Assembly (NCBI RefSeq): GCF_019972155.1
Contig: NZ_BOVL01000020.1
Location: 218,081 to 282,080, forward strand
Reading direction: 5' to 3'
Length of the DNA stretch: 64,000 nt
Origin: Bradyrhizobium sp. RD5-C2
Lineage (GTDB): Bacteria; Pseudomonadota; Alphaproteobacteria; Rhizobiales; Xanthobacteraceae
Positions 51,166-59,784 of the stretch are shown one piece after another. The notes below the pieces were generated by a model. That model made no database searches and had not been told where the DNA came from. It saw only the letters and a list, made by a program, of their open reading frames with translations. Made by a program: the position numbers and the translations under genes. Within the stretch, counting starts at the first letter, position 1. Each line of letters begins with the position of its first letter.

Positions 51166-51771
51166 ATGAACCAAATCAAGACTGTCTGTGTTTATTGCGG
51201 CTCCGGCCCCGGTAACAATCCCCGCTTCGTTGAAGCTGCCGTCGCGCTCGGCAAGGCCTTTGCCGAAAACAACGTGCGCCTGGTCTATGGCGGCGGCTCG
51301 ATCGGCTTGATGGGCGCGGTCGCGAAATCCACACTCGATCATGGCGGCTCCGTCACCGGCATCATTCCGGAATTCCTGCGGGCGCGCGAGAATGCGCTGA
51401 CCTCGGTGCAGGAGATGATCGTCACCCCCGACATGCATGAGCGCAAGCGGCTGATGTTCGAGCGCTCGGACGCGTTCGTCGCGCTGCCCGGCGGCATCGG
51501 CACGCTGGAGGAGTTGGTCGAGCAATTGACCTGGCAGCAGCTCGGCCGTCATCACAAGCCGATCCTGCTCGCCAACATCGACAATTTCTGGGAGCCCCTG
51601 CTCTCGCTGCTCAGCCACATGCGCACGACCGAGTTCATCCGCCCGACGCTGCCGATCAACGTGCTGATGGCCGACCGCGTCGACGACATCCTGCCGCGGC
51701 TGCGTTCCGCGGTGGCCGGCAAGCCGGCGGCCGCGAAGGAGCTCGCGCCCGAGGTGGCGCGGCGGCTGTAA
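51166..51771 (+). CDS. LOG-type cytokinin riboside 5'-monophosphate phosphoribohydrolase
   Basis: 201 residues with the LOG motif LPGGIGTLEE (residues about 106-115) and the preceding Arg in HERKRLMFERSDAF; CVYCGSGPGNNP is the typical start. LOG enzymes release free cytokinin bases from their nucleotides, and the family is often misannotated as lysine decarboxylase. The start at 51166 (MNQIKTV) follows AAGGA; an in-frame ATG at 51121 is less likely. It is divergent from the ABC exporter. In a plant-associated bacterium it may yield cytokinin, but a role in nucleotide salvage is equally possible. Confidence 0.9.
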   Translation: MNQIKTVCVYCGSGPGNNPRFVEAAVALGKAFAENNVRLVYGGGSIGLMGAVAKSTLDHGGSVTGIIPEFLRARENALTSVQEMIVTPDMHERKRLMFERSDAFVALPGGIGTLEELVEQLTWQQLGRHHKPILLANIDNFWEPLLSLLSHMRTTEFIRPTLPINVLMADRVDDILPRLRSAVAGKPAAAKELAPEVARRL

Positions 51772-51796
51772 GCGATCGAGCGCACGAAACCATCCC

Positions 51797-51923
51797 CGTC
51801 ATCCTGAGGTGCGAGCGGAGCGAGCCTCGAAGGATGAACGGCCCGGCCGGTGGCCGTGCATCCTTCGAGACGCGCTACGCGCTCCTCCAGCGACAAAGGC
51901 GAAGCCTTTGCGCGGGCATGACG
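51797..51923. repeat. Dispersed repeat, family B copy 3
   Basis: From CGTCATCCTGAGGTGCGAGC to GGGCATGACGG, with CTCGAAGGATGAACGGCC and GGCCGTGCATCCTTCGAG in the inner arms. It contains the half seen alone at 23147-23193 and matches 46981-47086 closely. Confidence 0.8.
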
Positions 51924-51953
51924 GATTGAGAGAGGCACTCGTCCCCGTCCAAA

Positions 51954-52331
51954 TCACTCGCTGGGAAACGTCACGGCCTCGATGCGGTTGCCGTCGGGAT
52001 CGAGGACGAAAGCGGCGTAGTAGCGCACGCGGTCGTGCGGGCGCAGGCCCGGGGGACCATCGGAGAGGCCGCCTGACGCCAGCGCGGCAGCGTGGAAAGC
52101 ATCGACCTCGGCAGTGGTTTTCGCGCGCAGGCAGATGTGGCTGCCGCTCTCATGCGCGACCTGCGCCATCGTGGCGCGCAGATTGATCCAGAATTCGGGA
52201 TAGGCCTTGCCGAAGCCGATCGTCGCCGGTCGCGTAACGAGGCGGCTCAGGCCAAGCGCGGCCAGCGTCGGCTCATAGAACCGCGCGGCGCGCTCGAGAT
52301 CGCGGACGCCGACGGAGACGTGGTCGATCAT
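51954..52331 (-). CDS. Single-module VOC/glyoxalase-like protein
   Basis: 125 residues forming one vicinal-oxygen-chelate module that would dimerise. MIDHVSVGVRDLERAARFY and the C-terminal DPDGNRIEAV carry the first His and the Glu expected at the metal site; HICLR contains a further His. It resembles uncharacterised glyoxalase/bleomycin-resistance-like proteins. The start at 52331 follows GAGAGG. The family C repeat separates it from cimA. The reaction is not known. Confidence 0.82.
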   Translation of the reverse strand: MIDHVSVGVRDLERAARFYEPTLAALGLSRLVTRPATIGFGKAYPEFWINLRATMAQVAHESGSHICLRAKTTAEVDAFHAAALASGGLSDGPPGLRPHDRVRYYAAFVLDPDGNRIEAVTFPSE

Positions 52332-52347
52332 GAAAACCTCTCCCGCT

Positions 52348-52436
52348 GTCATTCCGGGATGTCCGCAGGACCAGCCCCGGAATCTCGAGATTCCGGGTTC
52401 GATGCTTCGCATCGCCCGGGAACGACGGATCAATCA
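52348..52436. repeat. Dispersed palindromic repeat, family C copy 2
   Basis: GTCATTCCGGGA to GGGAACGAC, sharing the central CCCGGAATCTCGAGATTCCGGG palindrome with the copy at 38903-38980. It lies between the VOC gene and the end of cimA. Confidence 0.85.
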
Positions 52437-52437
52437 C

Positions 52438-54036
52438 TCACGCCTGCGCGCCCGACCTCACCAGCTTATAGAACACCGAATCCATCAGCGCCTGGAACGA
52501 GGCGTCGATGATGTTGGGCGAGACGCCGACCGTGGTCCAGCTCTCGCCGGTTTCGTCCTCGCTTTCGATCAGCACGCGCGTAACGGCCTCGGTGCCACCA
52601 TTGAGGATACGCACGCGGTAGTCGATCAGCTTCAGGCCATCGATATATTTCTGGTACTTGCCGAGGTCCTTGCGCAGCGCCACGTCGAGTGCGTTGACCG
52701 GACCGTTGCCCTCGGCGGCCGAGATCAGCCGCTCGCCGTCGACGTCGACCTTCACCACCGCAAGCGCCACGGTGACGCGCTGGCCGTTGGCGTTGTAGCG
52801 CTGCTCGACATTGACGTCGAACTGCTCGACCTTGAAATATTCCGGGACCTTGCCGAGGGTGCGGCGCGCCAGGAGGTCGAACGAGGCGTTCGCCGATTCA
52901 TAGGCAAAGCCCGCGGCCTCGCGTTCCTTCAGCTCTTCGACCAGGCGCGTCAGCCGCGGATCGCCCTTGTCATAGATGATGCCGGCGCGGTCGAGCTCGG
53001 CCATCACGTTGGAGCGGCCGGCTTGATCGGAGACCAGCACCTTGCGGTGGTTGCCGACGGAATCCGGCAGCACGTGCTCATAGGTCTGCGGATCCTTCAT
53101 GACCGCGGAGGCATGGATGCCGGTCTTGGTGACGAAGGCGCTCTCGCCGACGTAAGCTGCGTGGCGGTTGGGCGCGCGGTTCAGCATGTCGTCGAGCGTG
53201 CGCGACACCTTCATCAGCGTCGCCATCTTCTCGGTGGTGACGCCGATCTCGAACTTGTCGGCAAACTCCTGCTTCAGCTTCAGGGTCGGAATCAGCGAGC
53301 AGAGATTGGCGTTGCCGCAGCGCTCGCCGAGGCCGTTGAGCGTGCCCTGGATCTGCCGCGCGCCGGCGCGCACTGCGGCGAGCGAATTGGCCACCGCCTG
53401 CTCGGTGTCGTTGTGGGCATGAATGCCGACATGGGTGCCGGGCACCTGCTTGACGACATTTGCGACGATGGTCTCGATCTCGTGCGGCATGGTGCCGCCA
53501 TTGGTGTCGCACAGCACCACCCAGCGCGCGCCGGCTTGATAGGCCGCCGTGGCGCAGGCAAGCGCATAGTCGCGGTCCTCCTTGTAGCCGTCGAAGAAAT
53601 GCTCGCAGTCGACCATCACTTCCCGGCCGAGCGCCTTCGCAGCCGCGACGCTGTCGCGGATCGAGGCGAGATTCTCCTCGTTGGTCGTCTCCAGCGCGAC
53701 CCGGACCTGGTAGACGGAGGATTTGGCGACGAAGCAGATCGCGTCCGCCTTGGCCTCGAGGATGCCGGCGAGCCCCGGATCGTTCGAGGCCGAGCGGCCC
53801 GGCCGCCGCGTCATGCCGAACGCCGTGAAGCGCGCGTGGTCGAACGCAGGCTTCTTGCTGAAGAACTCGGTGTCGGTCGGATTGGCGCCGGGATAACCGC
53901 CCTCGACATAGTCGATGCCGAGCGCGTCGAGCATGCCGGCGATCACCTGCTTGTCCTGCAGCGTGAAATCGACCCCGTTGGTCTGCGCACCGTCACGCAG
54001 CGTGGTATCGAACAGATAGAGGCGCTCGCGGCTCAT
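52438..54036 (-). CDS. cimA: (R)-citramalate synthase
   Basis: 532 residues of the LeuA-like family. The TIM-barrel metal and substrate motifs are DTTLRDGAQ (residues 10-18) and the divalent-metal HAHNDTEQAVANS; a C-terminal LeuA-type allosteric domain follows (about 380-520). CimA condenses pyruvate with acetyl-CoA to citramalate, a threonine-independent route to isoleucine. Its start overlaps the GNAT gene by four bases, and the GNAT gene overlaps cysS by four, so cysS-GNAT-cimA is one coupled unit. The length and C-terminal domain fit CimA rather than 2-isopropylmalate synthase. Confidence 0.9.
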   Translation of the reverse strand: MSRERLYLFDTTLRDGAQTNGVDFTLQDKQVIAGMLDALGIDYVEGGYPGANPTDTEFFSKKPAFDHARFTAFGMTRRPGRSASNDPGLAGILEAKADAICFVAKSSVYQVRVALETTNEENLASIRDSVAAAKALGREVMVDCEHFFDGYKEDRDYALACATAAYQAGARWVVLCDTNGGTMPHEIETIVANVVKQVPGTHVGIHAHNDTEQAVANSLAAVRAGARQIQGTLNGLGERCGNANLCSLIPTLKLKQEFADKFEIGVTTEKMATLMKVSRTLDDMLNRAPNRHAAYVGESAFVTKTGIHASAVMKDPQTYEHVLPDSVGNHRKVLVSDQAGRSNVMAELDRAGIIYDKGDPRLTRLVEELKEREAAGFAYESANASFDLLARRTLGKVPEYFKVEQFDVNVEQRYNANGQRVTVALAVVKVDVDGERLISAAEGNGPVNALDVALRKDLGKYQKYIDGLKLIDYRVRILNGGTEAVTRVLIESEDETGESWTTVGVSPNIIDASFQALMDSVFYKLVRSGAQA

Positions 54037-54539
54037 GCGTGGCCTCCGGGCACGGCAACGCCGTCGAGCGTCTTCTGCATCGTGGTGTTGGCGAGCCATT
54101 CGTCGCCGATGGTGACCGTATTGCGCTGCTGCGCGACGTAGCCGCGCTTGCGGAAGAATTCGAGCGCGGTGTCGCTGGCATCGACCTTCAGGGCCTTGGT
54201 GCCGCGGGCGCTCGCGATCTTCTCCAGCGCGTCGCACAGCGCGCTGCCTGCACCCTGCCCCACGGCGCTCGGATGCACATAGAGCATGTCGATGTGGTCG
54301 GCCCCCTTCAGCGAGGCGAATCCGACCGGCGCGCCCTGCAATGTCGCGATCAGCGTCAGCTGACCGGCGAGCCTCTTGCCGAAGGCCTCCTCGTCGTCGG
54401 CGGCCATCGCCCAGGCTTCCTGCTGCGCCTCGCTATAATCGTCGCCGGTCAGGTCCATGATCGACGCCGCGAAGATCGACGCCAGCAGCGGCGCATCGTC
54501 GGGCAGATACGGGCGCAACGCGGGTGCGAATCGGCTCAT
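54033..54539 (-). CDS. GNAT family N-acetyltransferase
   Basis: 168 residues with the GNAT core: IDMLYVHPSAVGQGAGSAL, whose VGQGAGSAL is the acetyl-CoA-binding loop, and the closing FFRKRGYV. It transfers an acetyl group to an amine, of unknown identity. The four-base overlaps at both ends place it between cysS and cimA. A protein or small-molecule target connected to those genes cannot be shown. Confidence 0.87.
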   Translation of the reverse strand: MSRFAPALRPYLPDDAPLLASIFAASIMDLTGDDYSEAQQEAWAMAADDEEAFGKRLAGQLTLIATLQGAPVGFASLKGADHIDMLYVHPSAVGQGAGSALCDALEKIASARGTKALKVDASDTALEFFRKRGYVAQQRNTVTIGDEWLANTTMQKTLDGVAVPGGHA

Positions 54540-55951
54540 CGCGCGACCTCCCAGGTCGTGATCGGCTTTCCTTCGGCATCCTTGCCGTCCTTGATCGCCA
54601 CGCCCATCGCCGCGAGCTGATCGCGGATCCGGTCGGATTCCTTGAAGTCCTTCCGCGCACGCGCCGCGGTGCGCTCGGCGATCAGCGCCTCGACCGCGGC
54701 GGCATCGACGCCGCTAGCCTGCTCCTTGCGGCCCTTCCACGCCGCCGCGCTCTCGGAGAGGAAGCCGAGCAGCCGCAGCGAACCGGCAAATTCCTTGCGG
54801 CTCGCTTCACTGCTCGCGGCAGCATTGCGCAAGCTGTGCAGCACGGCCATGGCCTGCGCCGTGTTGAGGTCGTCGTAGAGCGCCTCGACCATCGCCGGCG
54901 ACGGCGCTCCGGGCTCGGCGTCGGCCGCGACCGCATACCAGTCATCAAGCGTCCTTGCGGCTTCCTCCGCACTCTTCAGCGTCCAGTCCAGCGGCGAACG
55001 GTAGTGCGTTCTCAGCATGCTGAGCCGCAGCACCTCGCCCGGCCAATCCGCCAAGAGATCGCGGATCGTGAAGAAGTTGCCGAGCGACTTCGACATCTTC
55101 TCGCTTTCGATCTGCAGGAAGCCGTTGTGCATCCAGACATTGGCCATGCGGTCGGTGTGGAACGCGCAGCAAGTCTGCGCGAGCTCGTTCTCATGGTGCG
55201 GAAACACCAGGTCGATGCCGCCGCCATGGATGTCGAACTTTTCGCCGAGATGCTTCCAGGCCATCGCCGAGCACTCGATGTGCCAGCCGGGCCGGCCTTC
55301 CATCGCAATGCCTGCCGGCGACGGCCAGGACGGCTCGCCGGGCTTCGACGGCTTCCACAGCACGAAGTCGGTGTTGTCGCGCTTGTAGGGCGCGACATCG
55401 ACGCGGGCGCCCGCGATCATCTCGTCGAGCGAGCGCTTCGACAGCGCGCCGTAGCGCGGCAGCGTGGAGTTAGCCGCGTTCATCGCCTGCGGCGAGAACA
55501 GCACATGATCCTCGGCGACATAGGCAAAGCCGCCGGCGACCAGCTTCTCGATGATCGCGCGCATCTCCGGGATGTGCTCGGTCGCGCGCGGCTGCACGGT
55601 CGGCGGCAAGCAGCCGAGCGCGGCGACGTCGTCCTGGTACTGCTGATAGGTCAGCTCGGTGACCTTGCGGATCGCCTCGTTCAGGGGCACGCCGGGATAG
55701 TCCCGCGCGGCGCGAACGTTGATCTTGTCGTCGACGTCGGTGATGTTGCGGACATAGGTGACGTGATCGGCGCCGTAGCGATGGCGCAGCGCGCGGAACA
55801 GCACGTCGAAGACAACAGCGGCGCGGCCGTTGCCGATATGGGCGAAGTCGTAGACCGTCGGTCCGCAGGCATACATGCGGACGTTATCGGCATCGAGCGG
55901 CACGAACGGCCGCTTCTCCCGGGTCAGCGTATCGTAGAGGCGCAAATCCAT
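54536..55951 (-). CDS. cysS: Cysteinyl-tRNA synthetase
   Basis: 471 residues. The class I signatures are HIGN at 38-41 and KMSKS at 285-289. The zinc that recognises cysteine is bound by C29, C227 and the HHENE segment (252-256). The C-terminal anticodon-binding region is of normal length. It is the first gene of the cysS-GNAT-cimA unit. It has a normal ATG with 295 bases to the divergent secreted protein gene, in which I see no T-box or other known leader. Confidence 0.95.
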   Translation of the reverse strand: MDLRLYDTLTREKRPFVPLDADNVRMYACGPTVYDFAHIGNGRAAVVFDVLFRALRHRYGADHVTYVRNITDVDDKINVRAARDYPGVPLNEAIRKVTELTYQQYQDDVAALGCLPPTVQPRATEHIPEMRAIIEKLVAGGFAYVAEDHVLFSPQAMNAANSTLPRYGALSKRSLDEMIAGARVDVAPYKRDNTDFVLWKPSKPGEPSWPSPAGIAMEGRPGWHIECSAMAWKHLGEKFDIHGGGIDLVFPHHENELAQTCCAFHTDRMANVWMHNGFLQIESEKMSKSLGNFFTIRDLLADWPGEVLRLSMLRTHYRSPLDWTLKSAEEAARTLDDWYAVAADAEPGAPSPAMVEALYDDLNTAQAMAVLHSLRNAAASSEASRKEFAGSLRLLGFLSESAAAWKGRKEQASGVDAAAVEALIAERTAARARKDFKESDRIRDQLAAMGVAIKDGKDAEGKPITTWEVAR

Positions 55952-56246
55952 GGGTACCCATCCCTTGCGGCCGGGCGTCCAGTGATTCTCAGGTGATTGA
56001 GAAAAGACGGCCTCAGCCAGCGAATCGCTAGCTCATAATCTCGCGGCAAATGCTGCAGATGGCGAGGTGGCCGTTCATGGTTCCATCGTGTCTCACGGCC
56101 CCCTGATCGCGTCAAGAGGCTGTTTTGGGGCGTTATGCAGCCCTCGTCGCACCGAAATCACGCCAACGCCCTCTTGGTTAATCATTATTAAGGAATTGGG
56201 CGTACGGGAGGGCCAGCGGATTCCCCGCCATTTTCACTGGTGCACC

Positions 56247-56555
56247 ATGCGGCCCATTTCAGCATTGATTGCCTCCACGTTCCTCCTTGTCTCCTCGGCC
56301 GCTTTGGCCGACAGCCGCGTTTTCATCATCGCCAACCAGGCCGACGGATACGGCATCGACCAGTGCCTCGCCCACGGCGACCGCTGCGGTGCGTCCGCCG
56401 CCCGCGCCTACTGCCGGTCACGCGATTTTGCGCAGGCCACCAGTTACCGCCGCGTCGATCCCGACGAGATCACGGGCGCGGTTCCGCATGCCGCGAACGA
56501 GACATGCACCGGCAATAGCTGCGGCGAATACGTCGCCATCACCTGCCAACGCTGA
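56247..56555 (+). CDS. Small secreted Cys-rich protein of unknown function
   Basis: 102 residues with a Sec signal peptide (MRPISALIASTFLLVSSAALA). The mature part has six cysteines (CLAHGDRC, AYCRS, ETCTGNSC and the C-terminal TCQR), an even number that suits disulfides in the periplasm. No domain is recognised. The start is fixed by the signal peptide; the longer frame upstream is not coding. It is divergent from cysS. Confidence 0.7.
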   Translation: MRPISALIASTFLLVSSAALADSRVFIIANQADGYGIDQCLAHGDRCGASAARAYCRSRDFAQATSYRRVDPDEITGAVPHAANETCTGNSCGEYVAITCQR

Positions 56556-56698
56556 GCCAAGCCGCTGGACAAACGGGGTTATTGCCACACCGGCGCCCCG
56601 GAAACGACGTGACGCTGCCCCGAGAAACGGCTATTGCAGCGGCCTTGCCTGCGCGCATTGGCGTTGATCGCCGCGCGGCGTCGTTTTAATGGCCGGAT

Positions 56699-57853
56699 AT
56701 GCCCAATAGCTCCCGTTCTCGCTTCTCCCGCTGGTTTCTGACTTGCGCCGTGCTGGCGGGCATCGCCCTGCCTGCCGCGGATGCCCTGGCGCAGGTGCCT
56801 CCGGGCCCGCCCGGCCCGGCGCCCCAGGGCGCGCAAGCCAATCCGATGTGCGGCCGGCTCGAAGGCCAGCTGGCGGCAATCGATCGTGGCGGCGGCGATC
56901 CGGCCAAGGACGAGCAGATCCGCCGCTATCAGGACGCGGCAACCCGGCAGCAGGGCGAACTGGATCGCGTGACGGCGCAGGCCCGGCGCATGGGCTGCGA
57001 CAGCTCCGGATTCTTGTCGCTCTTCAACAACAACTCGGCGCAGTGCGGACCGGTCAACAACCAGATCCAGCAGATGCGCGCCAATCTTGACCAGATGACC
57101 GGAAATCTCGAGCGGCTGCGCACCGGCGGGCTCGGCGGCGCCGATCGCGAGAACCAGCGCCGCTCGGTCTTGACCGCGCTGGCGCAGAATAATTGCGGCC
57201 CGCAATACGCGGCGGCCGCGCGCGGCCCCGGCAATTTCATCGAGAACCTGTTCGGCGGCGGCGGTGGCGGCAATGCCAATCCGCTGCCCCCGCCCGACGC
57301 GCAATATGGTGGGCAGTCCGGCACCTTCCGCACCGTCTGCGTCCGCACCTGCGACGGCGCCTATTTCCCGATCTCGTTCGCGACCAGTCAGGCGCGCTTT
57401 GCCGCCGATGAGCAAATCTGCAAGGCGCAGTGCCCGGCCGCGGAAGCCAGCCTGTTCGCCTACCGCAATCCCGGCGAAGACATCAACCAGGCGGTCTCGA
57501 TCAACGGCCAGTCCTACTCGTCGCTGCCGAACGCCTTCAAGTACCGCACCGAGTTCAATCCGTCCTGCTCCTGCAAGGCGGCCGGCCAGAGCTGGGCGGA
57601 GGCGCTGAAGGCGGTCGACGACCAGGCGTCCGCCGCGCAGCAGGGCGACATCATCGTCACCGAGGAGAGTGCGCGGAAGATGCAGCAGCGCGCGCAGACC
57701 AAGGCTGCCGCAGGCAAGAAGGGCGCGCCCGCAGCCGCGGCGGCTCAACCGCAGCAGCCCGCCGCCGCTGATGCAACGGCAGCACCTGCCGCGCCCGCAA
57801 GCGATGGCCAGATCCGCACGGTCGGCCCGACCTTCATCCCGAAGAAGCAGTAA
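56699..57853 (+). CDS. Secreted DUF2865 protein
   Basis: 384 residues. Signal peptide about 1-31 (FLTCAVLAGIALPAADALA), Pro/Gly-rich linker, a coiled-coil-like middle (about 50-135), a Gly-rich hinge GGGGGGNANPLPPP and a Cys-rich DUF2865 core (about 205-290) with CVRTCDGAYFPISF and CKAQCPAAEASLF, which are the hallmark motifs. The C-terminal tail is Ala/Gln/Pro-rich. The family is restricted mainly to Hyphomicrobiales and of unknown function, presumably in the periplasm. Confidence 0.87.
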   Translation: MPNSSRSRFSRWFLTCAVLAGIALPAADALAQVPPGPPGPAPQGAQANPMCGRLEGQLAAIDRGGGDPAKDEQIRRYQDAATRQQGELDRVTAQARRMGCDSSGFLSLFNNNSAQCGPVNNQIQQMRANLDQMTGNLERLRTGGLGGADRENQRRSVLTALAQNNCGPQYAAAARGPGNFIENLFGGGGGGNANPLPPPDAQYGGQSGTFRTVCVRTCDGAYFPISFATSQARFAADEQICKAQCPAAEASLFAYRNPGEDINQAVSINGQSYSSLPNAFKYRTEFNPSCSCKAAGQSWAEALKAVDDQASAAQQGDIIVTEESARKMQQRAQTKAAAGKKGAPAAAAAQPQQPAAADATAAPAAPASDGQIRTVGPTFIPKKQ

Positions 57854-57868
57854 GGCTCATTACATTTT

Positions 57869-57943
57869 GAGCGTGATCTCCGCGCAAACGCTTACGCGTT
57901 TGTCGCGTGGGAAAACCGGTCTCCACTTTTCCGGATCACGCTC
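57869..57943. repeat. Dispersed repeat, family D copy 2
   Basis: GAGCGTGATC and GATCACGCTC outer arms, with GCAAACGC and GCGTTTG in the centre and CCACTTTTCCGGATC as in the copy at 45176-45224 read on the other strand. It lies between the convergent DUF2865 gene and nadE, touching the nadE stop. Confidence 0.8.
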
Positions 57944-59694
57944 TACCCCTCGAACGCTTCTGCCGACGCGCGCGAGCCGCGCGTCACCAGCGTCTCGTCC
58001 GGCTCCGGCAGCACCTTGCCGAAATCGCGGAAGCGGTTGGTGATGGGATAGCGGCGGTCGCGGCCGAAATTCTTCCGCGTTACCTTCACGCCGGGCGCCG
58101 CCTGCCGCCGCTTGTATTCGGCGATGTTGAGCAGGCGATCGATTCGCGTCACCACATCGCGGTCGAAGCCGGCTTCGATGATGGTCGCAAGCGGCTCCTC
58201 GCGCTCCACCAGCCGCTCGAGGATCGCATCCAGCACCTCATAGGGCGGCAGCGAATCCTGGTCGGTCTGGTTCTCGCGCAACTCCGCGGTCGGCGGCCGG
58301 ATGATGATGTTGACTGGGATCACCTCGCCCGACGGCCCGAGTGCGCCGTCCGGCTTCCATTCATTGCGCAGGCTCGAGAGGCGGAACACCTCGGTCTTGT
58401 AGATGTCCTTGATCGGATTGAAGCCGCCGTTCATGTCGCCGTACAGCGTGGCGTAGCCGACCGACATTTCCGACTTGTTGCCGGTCGTCACCACCATGGC
58501 GCCGGTCTTGTTGGAGATCGCCATCAGAAGCGTACCGCGGGCGCGCGCCTGCAAGTTTTCCTCGGTGATGTCGCGCGCCAGCCCTTTGAACACCGGCGCC
58601 AGGATTGTCTCGAAGCCGTTGACGGCGTCGGCAATCGGCAGGATCTCGTAGCGGATGCCGAGCGCGGCGGCGAGCTTGGCGGCATCGTCGAGCGAGACCT
58701 GCGCGGTGTAGCGGAACGGCAGCATGACGCCACGCACCTTGTCGGCGCCGAGCGCATCGACCGCGATCGCGGCGCACAGCGCCGAGTCGATGCCGCCGGA
58801 GACGCCGAGCAGCACGCCGGGAAAACCGTTCTTGCGGACATAGTCGCGCAGGCCGAGCACGCAGGCCGCGTAATCCGCCTTGTCACCTTCGAGCTGCGGC
58901 GTGATCGGCCCATTGCAGCGCCAGCCGTCCGCGGTCTTGCGCCAGGTCAGCGTCGTGATGTTCTCCTCGAACGCCGGAAGCTGCGCCGCCACGGAGAGAT
59001 CGGCATTCAGCGCAAACGAAGCGCCGTCGAAGATCAACTCGTCCTGGCCGCCCATCTCGTTGAGATAGATCAGCGGCAGCCCGCTCTCGGTGACGCGTGC
59101 CACCACGATCGAGAGCCGGAGATCGGCCTTGTCGCGCGCATAGGGTGAGCCGTTCGGCACGATCAGGATCTCGGCGCCGGTCTCGGCCAGGCACTCGACG
59201 ACGTTTTCGTAGTCCTCGGATTCCTCCAACCAGATGTCCTCGCAGATCGGCACGCCGATGCGCACGCCGCGCACTGTCACCGGGCCCGATGCCGGGCCGC
59301 GCGCGAACAGCCGCTTCTCGTCGAACACGCCGTAGTTCGGCAGATTGGCCTTGAAGCGCAGCGCGGCAATGCGTCCGCCGTCGAGCAGCGCGCAGGCATT
59401 ATAGAGCTTGCCGTCCTCGACCCAGGGCGTGCCGATCAGCATCGCCGGGCCGCCATCAGCGGTCTCGCGCGCCAGTTCCTCGATCGCGGCACGGCAGGCC
59501 GACTGGAACGCCGGCTTGAGCACCAGATCCTCCGGCGGATAGCCGGCGACGAACAGCTCCGACAGCACCACGAGGTCGGCGCCGTCGGCCTTGGCTTTCT
59601 CGCGCGCCGCACGCGCTTTCGCGGCGTTGCCGGTGACGTCACCGACCGTCGGATTGAGTTGCGCCAGGGTGATCTTGATCTGTTGTTCGCTCAT
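57943..59694 (-). CDS. nadE: Glutamine-dependent NAD+ synthetase
   Basis: 583 residues. The N-terminal nitrilase-like glutaminase has the triad E46, K115 and C151 (in VPICEDIW); the C-terminal ammonia-dependent synthetase has the P-loop SGGIDS at 299-304. It makes NAD+ from nicotinic acid adenine dinucleotide, ATP and glutamine-derived ammonia. The start at 59694 (MSEQQIK) is chosen because the protein family begins with this strand; the longer frame upstream shows no similarity. It lies 90 bases after an FAD oxidoreductase gene on the same strand. Confidence 0.93.
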   Translation of the reverse strand: MSEQQIKITLAQLNPTVGDVTGNAAKARAAREKAKADGADLVVLSELFVAGYPPEDLVLKPAFQSACRAAIEELARETADGGPAMLIGTPWVEDGKLYNACALLDGGRIAALRFKANLPNYGVFDEKRLFARGPASGPVTVRGVRIGVPICEDIWLEESEDYENVVECLAETGAEILIVPNGSPYARDKADLRLSIVVARVTESGLPLIYLNEMGGQDELIFDGASFALNADLSVAAQLPAFEENITTLTWRKTADGWRCNGPITPQLEGDKADYAACVLGLRDYVRKNGFPGVLLGVSGGIDSALCAAIAVDALGADKVRGVMLPFRYTAQVSLDDAAKLAAALGIRYEILPIADAVNGFETILAPVFKGLARDITEENLQARARGTLLMAISNKTGAMVVTTGNKSEMSVGYATLYGDMNGGFNPIKDIYKTEVFRLSSLRNEWKPDGALGPSGEVIPVNIIIRPPTAELRENQTDQDSLPPYEVLDAILERLVEREEPLATIIEAGFDRDVVTRIDRLLNIAEYKRRQAAPGVKVTRKNFGRDRRYPITNRFRDFGKVLPEPDETLVTRGSRASAEAFEG

Positions 59695-59784
59695 AGCTTT
59701 ATGTTGTCCCGCACAACGGCAAACTGCAATGGTCGTCCGATCATGGTGCGATTGCAGAAATCGCACTGGGATCTTAGGCGCCAA

